DNA of 64,000 nucleotides from Xenophilus sp. E41 (GTDB lineage: Bacteria > Pseudomonadota > Gammaproteobacteria > Burkholderiales > Burkholderiaceae_C): positions 337,713 to 401,712 of the forward strand of contig NZ_QPIB01000009.1 in the NCBI RefSeq assembly GCF_003671765.1, written 5' to 3'. Of this stretch, positions 6,709 through 15,953 are shown in pieces. Made by a program: the position numbers and the translations under genes. Positions within the stretch are counted from its first letter, which is position 1. Each line of letters opens with the position of its first letter. Under the pieces are notes generated by a model. The model was not told the origin of the DNA. It made no database searches and saw only the letters and a list, made by a program, of their open reading frames with translations.

Positions 6709-8493
6709 ATGAACACCGAAGCGCTCCTCGACCTGCCAGCCTCACCCCCGACGCCAGCCCCGGCCCAGCGCATGCCCCGCAACGGCGCCGAGGCCCTGCT
6801 CGACGCGCTGGTGGCCTGCGGCGTCGATACCCTGTTCGGCTACCCGGGCGGCGCCGCGCTGCCGCTGTACGACGCGCTGCACGGCGAGCCGCGGCTTCGC
6901 CACGTGCTGGTGCGCCACGAGCAGGCGGCCGTGCATGCGGCCGAGGGCTATGCGCGCAGCACCGGTCGCGTGGGCGTGGTGCTGGTCACCTCGGGCCCGG
7001 GCGTGGGCAACACCATCAGCGGCCTGCTCGACGCGATAAGCGATTCGGTGCCGGTGCTGTGCATCAGCGGCCAGGTGGCGACGGCCGTCATCGGCACCAA
7101 CGCCTTCCAGGAAAGCGACGCGCTGGGCATGTCGCGCCCGGTGACCAAGTGGAACGTGCAGCCGCGCCGCGCGTCGGAGCTGCCGGGCGTGGTGCGCCGG
7201 GCATTGGCCATCGCGGCCGGTGGCCGGCCGGGGCCGGTGCTGATCGACGTGCCGAAGGACGTGCAGCTGGCCCGTTTCGACGCCGCCGCCGAGCCCGCGG
7301 CCGAGCGCGCGCCGGCGGCCCTGCGCCCGCCCGTGCGCGCCAGCCTGCAGCGCGCGGCCGACCTCATCGCCTCGGCGCGCCGACCGGTGTTCTACGGCGG
7401 CGGCGGCCTCGTCAACGCCGGGCCCGCCGCCTGCGAGGCCTTCACGCGCCTGGTGCGGCAGGTGGGGGCGCCCTGCACGCTCACCCTGATGGGGCTGGGC
7501 GCCTTCCCGGCCTCCGACCCGCAGTTCGTCGGCATGCTGGGCATGCACGGCACGCTGGAGGCCAACCTCGCGATGCACGAGGCCGACCTGGTCGTCAACG
7601 TCGGCGCGCGCTTCGACGACCGCGTGACCGGGAAGCTCGACGAGTTCTGCCCGCATGCGCGCAAGATCCACGTCGACATCGACCCCAGCAGCATCCACAA
7701 GACGGTGAAGGTCGACGTGCCCATCGTCGGCGACTGCGGGCAGGTGCTCGACGCGCTGCTGGCCATGCCCGACCTGGAAGGCCTGCCTGCCGCACGTCTT
7801 GCGCCCTGGTGGGCGCGCGTGGAGCGCTGGCGCGCCGAGCGATGCCTGGACTTCACGCCGCGCCCGGGCGAGATCCTGCCGCAGCAGCTCATGTCGACGC
7901 TGCAGGCGCAGCTCGCAGGACGCGACGCCATCGTCTCCACCGACGTCGGCCAGCACCAGATGTGGGCCGCCCAGTACCTGCGCTTCGAGCGGCCGCGCCG
8001 CTGGCTCACCTCGGGCGGTGCCGGCACCATGGGCTACGGGTTGCCGGCGGCCATCGGCGCGCAGATTGCGCACCCCGAGGCGCTCGCCGTCTGCGTGAGC
8101 GGCGACGCCTCGGTGCTCATGAACATCCAGGAACTCTCGACCGCGGTGCAGCACCGCGCGCCGGTCAAGCTGGTGCTGTCGAACAACGGCTACATGGGCA
8201 TGGTGCGCCAGTGGCAGGAGCTCAACCACGGCAACCGCCTGAGCCACAGCTGGAACGAGGCGCTGCCCGATTTCGTGGCCCTGGCACGGGCTTTCGGCTG
8301 GGGCGCGCGGCGCGTGAGCGATCCGGCCGAACTCGACGAGGCGCTGGCCGAATGCCTGGCCTGGCCCGGCCCCTTCTTCCTCGACGTGCAGGTGGCGGCG
8401 CAGGAGAACTGCTTCCCGATGATGCCCGCCGGGCAGGGGCATCACCGGGTCATGCTGGCCAAGGATCGGTGGTACGAGCCGCCCACGGCCTGA
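6709..8493 (+). CDS. Acetolactate synthase-type thiamine diphosphate enzyme, large (catalytic) subunit
   Basis: This 594-residue protein has the three ThDP-family domains. The N-terminal pyrimidine-binding domain carries the catalytic glutamate in [16 protein letters not shown] central FAD-type domain and a C-terminal PP-binding domain follow, the latter with [12 protein letters not shown] and the metal-binding NN. It closely follows IlvB/IlvG ([27 protein letters not shown]), so it likely condenses pyruvate to acetolactate, or with 2-ketobutyrate, in valine and isoleucine synthesis. No regulatory subunit (ilvN/ilvH) and no ilvC is adjacent, so it may be an accessory isozyme. An N-terminal extension of about 20 residues precedes the core. 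Control by the divergent Lrp-type regulator is likely. Confidence 0.88.
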   Translation: MNTEALLDLPASPPTPAPAQRMPRNGAEALLDALVACGVDTLFGYPGGAALPLYDALHGEPRLRHVLVRHEQAAVHAAEGYARSTGRVGVVLVTSGPGVGNTISGLLDAISDSVPVLCISGQVATAVIGTNAFQESDALGMSRPVTKWNVQPRRASELPGVVRRALAIAAGGRPGPVLIDVPKDVQLARFDAAAEPAAERAPAALRPPVRASLQRAADLIASARRPVFYGGGGLVNAGPAACEAFTRLVRQVGAPCTLTLMGLGAFPASDPQFVGMLGMHGTLEANLAMHEADLVVNVGARFDDRVTGKLDEFCPHARKIHVDIDPSSIHKTVKVDVPIVGDCGQVLDALLAMPDLEGLPAARLAPWWARVERWRAERCLDFTPRPGEILPQQLMSTLQAQLAGRDAIVSTDVGQHQMWAAQYLRFERPRRWLTSGGAGTMGYGLPAAIGAQIAHPEALAVCVSGDASVLMNIQELSTAVQHRAPVKLVLSNNGYMGMVRQWQELNHGNRLSHSWNEALPDFVALARAFGWGARRVSDPAELDEALAECLAWPGPFFLDVQVAAQENCFPMMPAGQGHHRVMLAKDRWYEPPTA

Positions 8494-8595
8494 GCGCATC
8501 GCATGCGCGGCATGCCGGGATTTCCGGCGATTCGCCGCTCGCCGCGGTTCAAATGCGGGGCATCGTCTCGCACAGCATCGAAAGGACCTTGCCCC

Positions 8596-9345
8596 ATGAG
8601 CGCCTCACCTGGCACCGTGCTGATCACCGGCGGCAGCCGCGGCATCGGTGCCGCCACTGCGCGCCTTGCCGCGCAGCGCGGCCATGACGTGTGCTTCACC
8701 TATGCCGAGCGGCACGACGCCGCGCAGCAGGTGGTGGCCGAGCTGCGGGGGCTCGGCCGGGCCGCCCATGCGATCCAGGCGGACGCGGGGGATGCCCAGG
8801 CCATGGCCACGCTGCTCGATCGCCTGCCGCCGCTGCGTTCGCCGCTCACGGCGCTGGTCAACAACACCGGCGTGACGGGACCGCTGGGGCCCTTCGCCGG
8901 GCAGGAGCTGGCGACCTTGCGCCGCGTGCTCGACGTCAACGTGCTGGGCCTCATGGTGCTGACGCAGCAGGTGGTGCGGCGCTGGCAGGCCGACGGCACG
9001 GCGGGCGCCATCGTCAACGTGTCGTCCATCGCGGCCACCCTGGGCGCGCCGGGCGAGTACGTGCACTACGCCGCCAGCAAGGCCGCGGTCGAGGCTTTCA
9101 CCGTGGGTCTCGCCAAGGAGCTGGCGGGGCAGGGGATCCGCGTGAACGCGGTGTCGCCCGGCACCACGCTGACCGAGATCCACGCCACCGCCGGCGAGCC
9201 GGGGCGCCCGCAGCGCGTGGCGGCGCGCATCCCGATGCAGCGGCCGGGCGAGGTCGACGAGATCGCACAGGCGATCGTCTGGATGCTCTCGCCCGAGGCC
9301 TCGTACGTGACCGGCACGACGCTCAAGGTGGCCGGCGGGCTGTGA
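8596..9345 (+). CDS. Short-chain dehydrogenase/reductase
   Basis: The 249-residue classical SDR has the cofactor motif TGGSRGIG, NNTG in place of the usual NNAG, a catalytic Ser in VNVSS and Tyr/Lys in YAASK. The N-terminal pattern (arginine after the glycine motif, then YAERHD) favours NADP(H). It was started at the ATG after AAAGGACCTT because the longer open frame upstream shows no conservation with SDRs. It lies 102 bases after the acetolactate synthase gene on the same strand and is convergent with the acyl-CoA cluster. The substrate is unknown. Confidence 0.85.
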   Translation: MSASPGTVLITGGSRGIGAATARLAAQRGHDVCFTYAERHDAAQQVVAELRGLGRAAHAIQADAGDAQAMATLLDRLPPLRSPLTALVNNTGVTGPLGPFAGQELATLRRVLDVNVLGLMVLTQQVVRRWQADGTAGAIVNVSSIAATLGAPGEYVHYAASKAAVEAFTVGLAKELAGQGIRVNAVSPGTTLTEIHATAGEPGRPQRVAARIPMQRPGEVDEIAQAIVWMLSPEASYVTGTTLKVAGGL

Positions 9346-9447
9346 GGCCCCCAAGGGCGGGCCGCCAGTCGCGCGCATGCCGGCGCGGGGCCTGTGCCGA
9401 AGACGAACGCCGACGCGCGTTCGAATGCCCCCGCGGCGCCGAGCGGC

Positions 9448-11013
9448 CTAGCCGACCGCCCGCGTCTGCCCCTTCCAGTGCGGCTCGCGCAGCACGCGCT
9501 TGAGCACCTTGCCGCTGGGATTGCGCGGCAGCGCATCGAGGAGGTCGACGCTTTTCGGGCACTTGTAGTGCGCCAGGTTCTCGCGCATGAACTCGATGAT
9601 GTCGCGCTCGGTCGCGGCGGCGCCGGGCCGCAGCACCACGCAGGCCTTGACCGCCTCGCCCCAGGTCGGGTCGGGCACGCCGATGACGGCGCCGTCCAGC
9701 ACGGCCGGGTGCCGCATCAGCACGTTCTCGACCTCGGCCGGATAGATGTTCTCGCCGCCCGAGACGATCATGTCCTTGATGCGGTCGTTGATGTACAGGT
9801 AGCCGTCCTTGAGGTAGCCGCCGTCGCCCGAGCGGAACCATCCGCCGTTGGCGTTGCGCCCCTCCGGGTACGCCGCCGCCGTGGCCTGCGGATTGCGCCA
9901 GTACGCCTTGAAGTTGCGGTCGGACTCGATCCAGACTTCGCCGACCTCCCCGTCGGGCAGGTCCTGCAGGCAGATCGGATCGACGATGCGCAGGCGCCCG
10001 CCCCCGATCGGCCGTCCGGCCGAGCGCAGCAGCGAGGTGTCGCCCGAGCGGTGGTCCTCCGGGAACAGGAAGGTGGCGGGGCCCGACACCTCGGTGAGCC
10101 CGTAGACTTGCAGGAAGTCGCAGCCGAAGACGTCGAAGGCCTGCTTGAGGACGGTCTCGCTCACCGGGGAGCCTCCGTAGGCCATCAGCTGCAGCGTGCC
10201 GAAATCGTGCGCCTTGGCGTCGGGCACCTGCAGCATGAACAGGATCATGGCCGGCACCACGAAGGTGTGGGTGATGCCGTGCTGCGCAAAGGCTTTCAGG
10301 TAGGCCCCCGGGTCGAAGTCGGCGTAGGCAGAGGTCTGTCCGCCGGTGTAGAGCGTGAGCAGCAGCATCGTCATGCCGGCCACGTGGAACACCGGCAGCG
10401 GATTGCCGAGCACGTGGCGGTGGTCGAACTTCCATTCCCTGGACACCACGCGCGAGGTCGACAGCAATCCGGCATGCGTGAGCACGATGCCTTTCGGCAG
10501 GCCGGTCGTGCCGGACGAGTACAGCTGTAGCGCCGCGTCGTGCGTGTCCGCCGCCACCGGCGTGAAGGTGTCCGGGAAATCCGCAGACCGCTGCGCCAGC
10601 GACGGAAGACCGCCCTGCGAGGTGCCGGTGCAGACCCGGGTCTTCACGCCGGGCATGTCGGCCTTCTCGACCGTGGGAACGAACTCGGCATCGACCATCA
10701 GGAAGGGCGCCTGGCCGTCGTTCACGATGTATTCGATTTCGCCCGCGGTGAGGCGCCAGTTGACCGGCATGCAGACCGCGCCGAGCTTGCAGGCGGCCAG
10801 CGTCACCAGGATGCACTCGACGTGGTGCTTGGTCAGCACCGCGACGCGCGTCTCGCGCGTCACGCCGGCCTGCGCCAGTGCATTGGCGAGGCGATTGGTG
10901 TGCGCCTCGACCTCACGGTAGCTCAGGCGCCGTTCCCCGTGGCGGTAGGCGATGTCGTCGGGGCGCTCGCTGAGCTGGCGCTTCAGGCTGTCGATGAGGG
11001 TGAGGTCTTCCAT
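9448..11013 (-). CDS. Acyl-CoA synthetase (AMP-forming)
   Basis: The 521-residue ANL-superfamily ligase has P-loop A3 motif YSSGTTGLPKG, A5 motif YGLTEVSGP, A8 hinge region INDRIKDMIVSGGENI and the C-terminal catalytic lysine in NPSGKVLKR. It activates a carboxylic acid to the acyl-CoA, presumably the entry step for the dehydrogenases and biotin carboxylase encoded upstream. It is the last of seven minus-strand genes, 20 bases after the carboxylase alpha gene. The equivalent gene in the Atu pathway is atuH; the acid used here cannot be read from sequence. Confidence 0.88.
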   Translation of the reverse strand: MEDLTLIDSLKRQLSERPDDIAYRHGERRLSYREVEAHTNRLANALAQAGVTRETRVAVLTKHHVECILVTLAACKLGAVCMPVNWRLTAGEIEYIVNDGQAPFLMVDAEFVPTVEKADMPGVKTRVCTGTSQGGLPSLAQRSADFPDTFTPVAADTHDAALQLYSSGTTGLPKGIVLTHAGLLSTSRVVSREWKFDHRHVLGNPLPVFHVAGMTMLLLTLYTGGQTSAYADFDPGAYLKAFAQHGITHTFVVPAMILFMLQVPDAKAHDFGTLQLMAYGGSPVSETVLKQAFDVFGCDFLQVYGLTEVSGPATFLFPEDHRSGDTSLLRSAGRPIGGGRLRIVDPICLQDLPDGEVGEVWIESDRNFKAYWRNPQATAAAYPEGRNANGGWFRSGDGGYLKDGYLYINDRIKDMIVSGGENIYPAEVENVLMRHPAVLDGAVIGVPDPTWGEAVKACVVLRPGAAATERDIIEFMRENLAHYKCPKSVDLLDALPRNPSGKVLKRVLREPHWKGQTRAVG

Positions 11014-11033
11014 GGCTTCATCTGCTGTGGTCG

Positions 11034-13034
11034 TCAGGCGGGAACGGCTTGCGCCTGGGCGGCCTCGATCTCCACGACCACGCGGCTGGCCGCCACCTGG
11101 TCGCCGGGCTTCACATGCAGGGCCACGACCGTGCCCGCCACGGCCGCCGCGTGGACGTGTTCCATCTTCATGGCTTCGAGCGTGACGACCGGTTGCCCCA
11201 CCGCCACGCGATCGCCGACCTTGGCCATCACCGCGACGACGCGGCCGTTCATCGATGCGCGCACCTTGCCGTCGCCGCCGTCGTGGCCCTGGCGCGCGGT
11301 CGCGGCCCGGGTCTTGTCCTCGACGCGCGACGAGATGCCGCGGTACTGGAGCAGCAGGGTCGCGCCGTCGCGATGGAAGGCGGCCTTCTCGTCGAGGCCG
11401 TTGCAGGTCAGGCGCACCGTGTGACCGTCCGCGTCCAGGAGAGTGATCGAATGCGTGGCGTCGCCGATGCAGACCTCGTAGCAACGCGGGCCTGACGTTG
11501 TCAGCACGGCCGTCGACGCGTGGCCGTCGACCTCGAAGCGCAGCGACACCGGCAGGCGGTGCGCCATGCGCCCCGCGGGCACGGGCGACCGTGCATCCTG
11601 CGCGGTCTCGTGCAGCAGCACCGCCGCGATGGCCGCTGCGCGGGCTCGCACCGCGTCGTCGGACCTCAGCAAGGCGTCCTGGTTCTGGGCGATGAACGCG
11701 GTCGTCGCACCGCCGGCAGCAAAGACCACATGGTCCAGGCAGCGATGCAGGAAGGCCTGGTTGGTCGTCACGCCCAGCGCGACGGCGTCCTCCAGGCCGG
11801 CCATCAGCTGGCGTCGCGCGGCGTCGCGCGTTTCGCCATGGCTGACGATCTTGGCGATCATCGAGTCGTAGAAAGGCGGAATCCCGGCGCCGGAGCGCAT
11901 CGCGTGCTCCACGCGCAACTGTGCTGGCATGTCCCACAGCGCCATGGTGCCGCTCTGCGGCATGAAGCCCTTGTCGGCATCTTCGGCACACAGGCGCACC
12001 TCGATGGCATGCCCGCTGAATCGCACCTCGTCCTGCGTGATGGGCAGCACCTCGCCGGCCGCCACGCGCAGCTGCAGCGCGACCAGGTCGAGCCCGGTCA
12101 CGGCTTCGGTCACCGGGTGCTCCACCTGCAGCCGGGTGTTCATCTCCATGAAGTAGAAGCGGCCCTCGGCGTCGAGCAGGAACTCCAGCGTGCCGGCGCC
12201 CTCGTAGCGGATCGCCTTGACCGCGGCCACTGCCGTGGCGCCCATGCAGGCGCGCAGCGCGGCGTCGACGGCCGGCGAGGGCGCTTCCTCGATCAGCTTC
12301 TGGTGGCGGCGCTGCACCGAGCAGTCGCGTTCCCCGAGGTGGATCACGTTGCCGTGGCGGTCGGCGAAGACCTGGATCTCGATGTGGCGCGGCTCCATGA
12401 TGGCGCGCTCGAGGATGACCTCGGGGTCCCCGAAGGCGCTCTGTGCCTCCGAGCGCGCGCTGCGCAGCAGCTCGGCGAATTCGCGCGCCGACGGCACCAG
12501 CCGCATGCCGCGCCCGCCACCGCCTGCCGTGGCCTTGATCATCACCGGGAAGCCGATGCGCGCGGCCTCGGCCGCGAGGCGCTCTTCGCTCTGATCGTCG
12601 CCCTGGTAGCCCGGGATGCAGGGCACGCCGGCGGCCTGCATGAGCGTCTTGGCGCCGGCCTTGTGGCCCATCGAGGCGATGGCCTCGGCGGACGGGCCGA
12701 TGAAGACCAGCCCCGCGTCGTGGCAGGCCCGGGCGAAGTCCTCGTTCTCGGCCAGGAAGCCGTAGCCCGGGTGCACGGCGTCCGCGCCGCTGAGCCGGGC
12801 CGCCTCGACGATGGCGTCGATGCGCAGGTACGACTGCGCCGGCAGCGCCTCGCCGATGCACACCGCCTGGTCGGCCTCGCGCACGTGGCGCGCTGTCGCG
12901 TCGGCGCTGGAATACACCGCCACGGTCCGGTAGCCCAGCGCGCGCGCGGTCCGGATGACGCGCAGCGCGATCTCGCCGCGGTTGGCGATCAGGATCTTTC
13001 GAAAGGGCGTGGGCCCTGCGGTCGATGCGGTCAT
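11034..13034 (-). CDS. Acyl-CoA carboxylase alpha subunit (biotin carboxylase + biotin carrier)
   Basis: The 666-residue protein has an N-terminal biotin carboxylase domain (KILIANRGEIALRVIRTA; ATP-grasp GGGGRGM; MNTRLQVEHPVTE), a linker/BT-like region at about 460-580 and a C-terminal biotinyl domain with EAMKMEH (biotinylated lysine near 622). This is the layout of methylcrotonyl-CoA and geranyl-CoA carboxylase alpha subunits (LiuD, AtuF). It transfers CO2 from biotin with the beta subunit at 14242-15864. The ACAD between the two carboxylase genes matches the compact organisation of such clusters. Geranyl-CoA versus methylcrotonyl-CoA specificity is undecided. Confidence 0.92.
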   Translation of the reverse strand: MTASTAGPTPFRKILIANRGEIALRVIRTARALGYRTVAVYSSADATARHVREADQAVCIGEALPAQSYLRIDAIVEAARLSGADAVHPGYGFLAENEDFARACHDAGLVFIGPSAEAIASMGHKAGAKTLMQAAGVPCIPGYQGDDQSEERLAAEAARIGFPVMIKATAGGGGRGMRLVPSAREFAELLRSARSEAQSAFGDPEVILERAIMEPRHIEIQVFADRHGNVIHLGERDCSVQRRHQKLIEEAPSPAVDAALRACMGATAVAAVKAIRYEGAGTLEFLLDAEGRFYFMEMNTRLQVEHPVTEAVTGLDLVALQLRVAAGEVLPITQDEVRFSGHAIEVRLCAEDADKGFMPQSGTMALWDMPAQLRVEHAMRSGAGIPPFYDSMIAKIVSHGETRDAARRQLMAGLEDAVALGVTTNQAFLHRCLDHVVFAAGGATTAFIAQNQDALLRSDDAVRARAAAIAAVLLHETAQDARSPVPAGRMAHRLPVSLRFEVDGHASTAVLTTSGPRCYEVCIGDATHSITLLDADGHTVRLTCNGLDEKAAFHRDGATLLLQYRGISSRVEDKTRAATARQGHDGGDGKVRASMNGRVVAVMAKVGDRVAVGQPVVTLEAMKMEHVHAAAVAGTVVALHVKPGDQVAASRVVVEIEAAQAQAVPA

Positions 13035-13056
13035 GAGGCGTTCGTGGGTGGCGCGT

Positions 13057-14211
13057 TCAGTGCGTGGACGGAAAGGTGCCCATGAACTTGCAGAGGATCT
13101 GCAGCATGACCTCGTCGGCGCCGCCGCCGATGGAGGTCAGCCGGCCATCGCGGAAGATGCGGGAGATCGGGCTTTCGTCCACGTAGCCCATGCCGCCCCA
13201 GAACTGCAGGCAGCCGTCGGCCACCTCCCGGATCAGGCGGCCGGCCTTGAGCTTGGCCATGGTGGCGGTGCGCGTGGCGTCCTGGCCGGCGACGACTTCC
13301 TCGACGCCGTGCCAGCACAGCGCCCGCAGCGCGGCGACCTCGGTCTGCAGCTCGGCCAGCGTGTAGTGCACCCACTGGTTGTCGAGGATCGAGCGGCCGA
13401 AGGCGCGGCGCTCGCGGGTGTAGTCGATGGTGCTGTCGATGGCGCGCTGCGCCATGCCGACGCTGTTGAGCGCGCCCCAGAGCCGCTCGATCTGGAACTG
13501 CTCCATCTGGTAGATGAATCCCATGCCTTCTTCGCCGATGCGGTAGCGCTGCGGCACGCGCACCGCGTCGAAGTGCACCTGGGCGGTGTCGGACGCGTGC
13601 ATGCCCATCTTGCGCAGCTTGCGCGAGATCTCGACGCCCCGGGACTTCATCGGCACGACGATGAGCGACTTGTTGCGATGCGCGGCGCCGTCCGAGGTGT
13701 TGGCCAGCACGCAGCAGAAATCGGCCTGGGTGCCGTTGGTGGTCCACATCTTGCCGCCGTCGATGACGTAGTCCCCACCGTCCTTGCGTGCCGTGGTCCT
13801 GATCGATGCGACGTCCGAGCCGCTGCCGACTTCCGACACGCCCAGGCAGGCCACGTAGTCGCCGCGGATGGCGGGCGCGAGGAACTCCTGGCGCAGCTCG
13901 GCGCTCCCGTGGTGCGCCAGCGCCGGCGTGGCCATGTCGGTCTGCACCCCGATCGCCATCGGCACGCCGCCGCACCGGATGTGCGCCAGCGTCTCCGCCA
14001 TCACGGCGCCGTAGGAATAGTCGAGCCCCGAGCCGCCGTCCTCCACCGGCTTGGTCAGGCCCAGCATGCCCAGTTCGCCCAGGCGCTTGAACACCTGGTG
14101 CGCCGGGAAGATCTCGGCACGCTCCCACTCGTCGACGTGGGGGTTGAGCTCCTTGTCGATGAAGCGGCGCAGGGTGTCGCGCACGGCGTCGTGTTCGGGT
14201 GTGAGCTGCAT
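13057..14211 (-). CDS. Acyl-CoA dehydrogenase (citronellyl/isovaleryl-type)
   Basis: The 384-residue flavoprotein has the ACAD N-terminal helical domain, the FAD-binding segment VSEVGSGSDVASI, a beta domain (WTTNGTQADF) and a C-terminal domain. A glutamate sits at the classical medium-chain position (GGMGYVDESP) and another in helix G (FQIER), so either base location is available. It should make the alpha,beta-unsaturated acyl-CoA that is then carboxylated. It lies between the two carboxylase subunit genes, 22 bases from the alpha subunit. AtuD and LiuA are the closest named roles. Confidence 0.88.
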   Translation of the reverse strand: MQLTPEHDAVRDTLRRFIDKELNPHVDEWERAEIFPAHQVFKRLGELGMLGLTKPVEDGGSGLDYSYGAVMAETLAHIRCGGVPMAIGVQTDMATPALAHHGSAELRQEFLAPAIRGDYVACLGVSEVGSGSDVASIRTTARKDGGDYVIDGGKMWTTNGTQADFCCVLANTSDGAAHRNKSLIVVPMKSRGVEISRKLRKMGMHASDTAQVHFDAVRVPQRYRIGEEGMGFIYQMEQFQIERLWGALNSVGMAQRAIDSTIDYTRERRAFGRSILDNQWVHYTLAELQTEVAALRALCWHGVEEVVAGQDATRTATMAKLKAGRLIREVADGCLQFWGGMGYVDESPISRIFRDGRLTSIGGGADEVMLQILCKFMGTFPSTH

Positions 14212-14241
14212 GGTGGTCCTTGGAAGTCCTTCAGGTCCTTG

Positions 14242-15864
14242 CTAGGGGCGCGCGACGGAGAACTGCATCGTCTGCGGCTGGCGCAGCTCGGCGTCGCGGC
14301 AGATCGAAAGCACCTGGGCGATCACCTCGCGCGTGTCGCGCGGGTCGATCACCCCGTCATCGAGCAGGTGCGCGCTGGTGGTGAACACGCTCATCTGGCT
14401 GTCGAAGCGGTCGATGATTCGGCGCTCGAGCTCGGCGAGCTTGTCCCGGTCGACCTCGGCGCCCTTGCGCTTCATCGCGGCCTCGGTCACGTTGACCATG
14501 GTCTGCGCGGCCTGCTCGCCGCCCATCACCGCCGTCTTCGCGTTGGGCCAGGAGAAACAGAAGCGCGGATGGAAGCCGCGGCCGCACATGCCGTAGTTGC
14601 CGGCGCCGAAGGACGCGCCGCAGTAGATCGTGATCTGCGGCACGGTGGCGTTGGTGACGGCCTGGATCATCTTGGAGCCGTGCTTGATGATGCCGGCCTC
14701 CTCGTAGGCCTTGCCCACCATGAAGCCGGTCGTGTTGTTGAGGTACAGGATCGGCGTCTTCGACTGGCAGCAGGCCTGGATGAAATGCGTGGCCTTGGTC
14801 GCGCCGGCAGGGTCGATCGGCCCGTTGTTGGTGACGAGGCCCAGCGGCATGCCTTCGATCTTGATGTGGCCCACCACCGTCGCGCTCCCGTAGTTCTCGC
14901 CGAATTCCAGGAACTCGGAGTCGTCGGCGATGCGTGCGATCACCTGCTTCATGTCGACCGGCCGCTTGTGGTCGATGGGCATCACGCCGAGCAGCTCTTG
15001 TGCGTCGTAGCGCGGGGGTTTGAAGCGACGCTCCGGCTCGGCCGGGAGTCGGCGGTTCCAGTCGATGTGGGCAAGGACCTCGCGCGCCAGCCGGATCGCG
15101 TCGCGGTCGTCCTCGGCCAGGTAGTCGCCCAGGCCGGAGATCGCGGTGTGCATCAGCGCGCCGCCCAGTTCCTCCTCGGTCGCGATCTCGCCGGTGGCGG
15201 CCTTGAGCAGCGGCGGGCCCGCGAGAAAGGCCCGCGAGCGGCCCCGCACCATGATGATGTAGTCGGACAGGCCCGTCTGGTAGGCGCCGCCTGCGGTCGA
15301 CGAGCCGTGCGTCACGGTGACGACCGGCAGGCCCGCGGCCGAGATGCGCGCGATGTTGCGAAAGAGGCTGCCGCCTGTCACGAACTCCTCGACCTTGTAG
15401 GTCATGAGGTTCGCGCCGGCGCTTTCGACCAGCTGCACGTAGGGCAGCTTGTTCTCCAGGGCCAGTTCCTGCATGCGCAGCTGCTTGGGGATGCCCATGG
15501 GTTGCAGCGCGCCCGCATCGATGCCGGAGTCGGAGGCATTGACCATGACGCGCACGCCGGACACCCAGCCGATGCCGCCGATCACGCCGCCGCCGGGCAC
15601 GCTCCTGTCGAGGTCGGGATGGTCCAGGCCCAGGCCGGCGAGCGAGCCGATCTCCAGGAAGGGCGTGCCCGGATCGAGCAGCAGGGCCAGGCGCTCGCGC
15701 GGCAGCAGCTGTCCGCGCTTTTCGAAGCGCTCGCGCGACCTGGCCGACGTGGCGATGCTGCGCTGCTCGTAGCCGCGCACACGCTCCAGCAGCGCCAGCA
15801 TGCCGGCGCGGTTGGCCTCGAAGGCGTCGCTGCCGGGGGATACGGTCGATTCGATGATGGCCAT
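14242..15864 (-). CDS. Acyl-CoA carboxylase beta subunit (carboxyltransferase), AtuC/LiuB-like
   Basis: The 540-residue carboxyltransferase has two crotonase-fold halves. Recognisable segments are GVIGGIGWVSGV, SAGANLMTYKVEEF, HGSSTAGGAYQ, NNTTGFMVGKAYE and GASFGAGNYGMCGRGF. This set is typical of methylcrotonyl-CoA and geranyl-CoA carboxylases rather than propionyl-CoA carboxylase. The opening (MAIIESTVSPGSDAFEANRAGML) fits this group. It is preceded by an 89-base gap holding a copy of the CTTGCGG-GAACTGG motif, so transcription may restart here. It lies 30 bases before the acyl-CoA dehydrogenase gene. Confidence 0.92.
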   Translation of the reverse strand: MAIIESTVSPGSDAFEANRAGMLALLERVRGYEQRSIATSARSRERFEKRGQLLPRERLALLLDPGTPFLEIGSLAGLGLDHPDLDRSVPGGGVIGGIGWVSGVRVMVNASDSGIDAGALQPMGIPKQLRMQELALENKLPYVQLVESAGANLMTYKVEEFVTGGSLFRNIARISAAGLPVVTVTHGSSTAGGAYQTGLSDYIIMVRGRSRAFLAGPPLLKAATGEIATEEELGGALMHTAISGLGDYLAEDDRDAIRLAREVLAHIDWNRRLPAEPERRFKPPRYDAQELLGVMPIDHKRPVDMKQVIARIADDSEFLEFGENYGSATVVGHIKIEGMPLGLVTNNGPIDPAGATKATHFIQACCQSKTPILYLNNTTGFMVGKAYEEAGIIKHGSKMIQAVTNATVPQITIYCGASFGAGNYGMCGRGFHPRFCFSWPNAKTAVMGGEQAAQTMVNVTEAAMKRKGAEVDRDKLAELERRIIDRFDSQMSVFTTSAHLLDDGVIDPRDTREVIAQVLSICRDAELRQPQTMQFSVARP

Positions 15865-15916
15865 GGGCTGCGGTACCTGGAATGGCCGCCAGCTTAGGCA
15901 AGGGGTCCGGCCGGGT

Positions 15917-15930
15917 CTTGCGGGAACTGG
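15917..15930. promoter_or_regulatory. Motif CTTGCGGGAACTGG, candidate operator half-site
   Basis: Together with the two preceding bases it matches the left arm of the palindrome at 18875-18912 in 15 of 16 bases (only C/G differs in the middle). It lies about 50 bases upstream of the carboxylase beta ATG. No good second arm follows at the same spacing. Confidence 0.5.
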
Positions 15931-15953
15931 CTGCGCCCGTCCTCGCGGTCACT

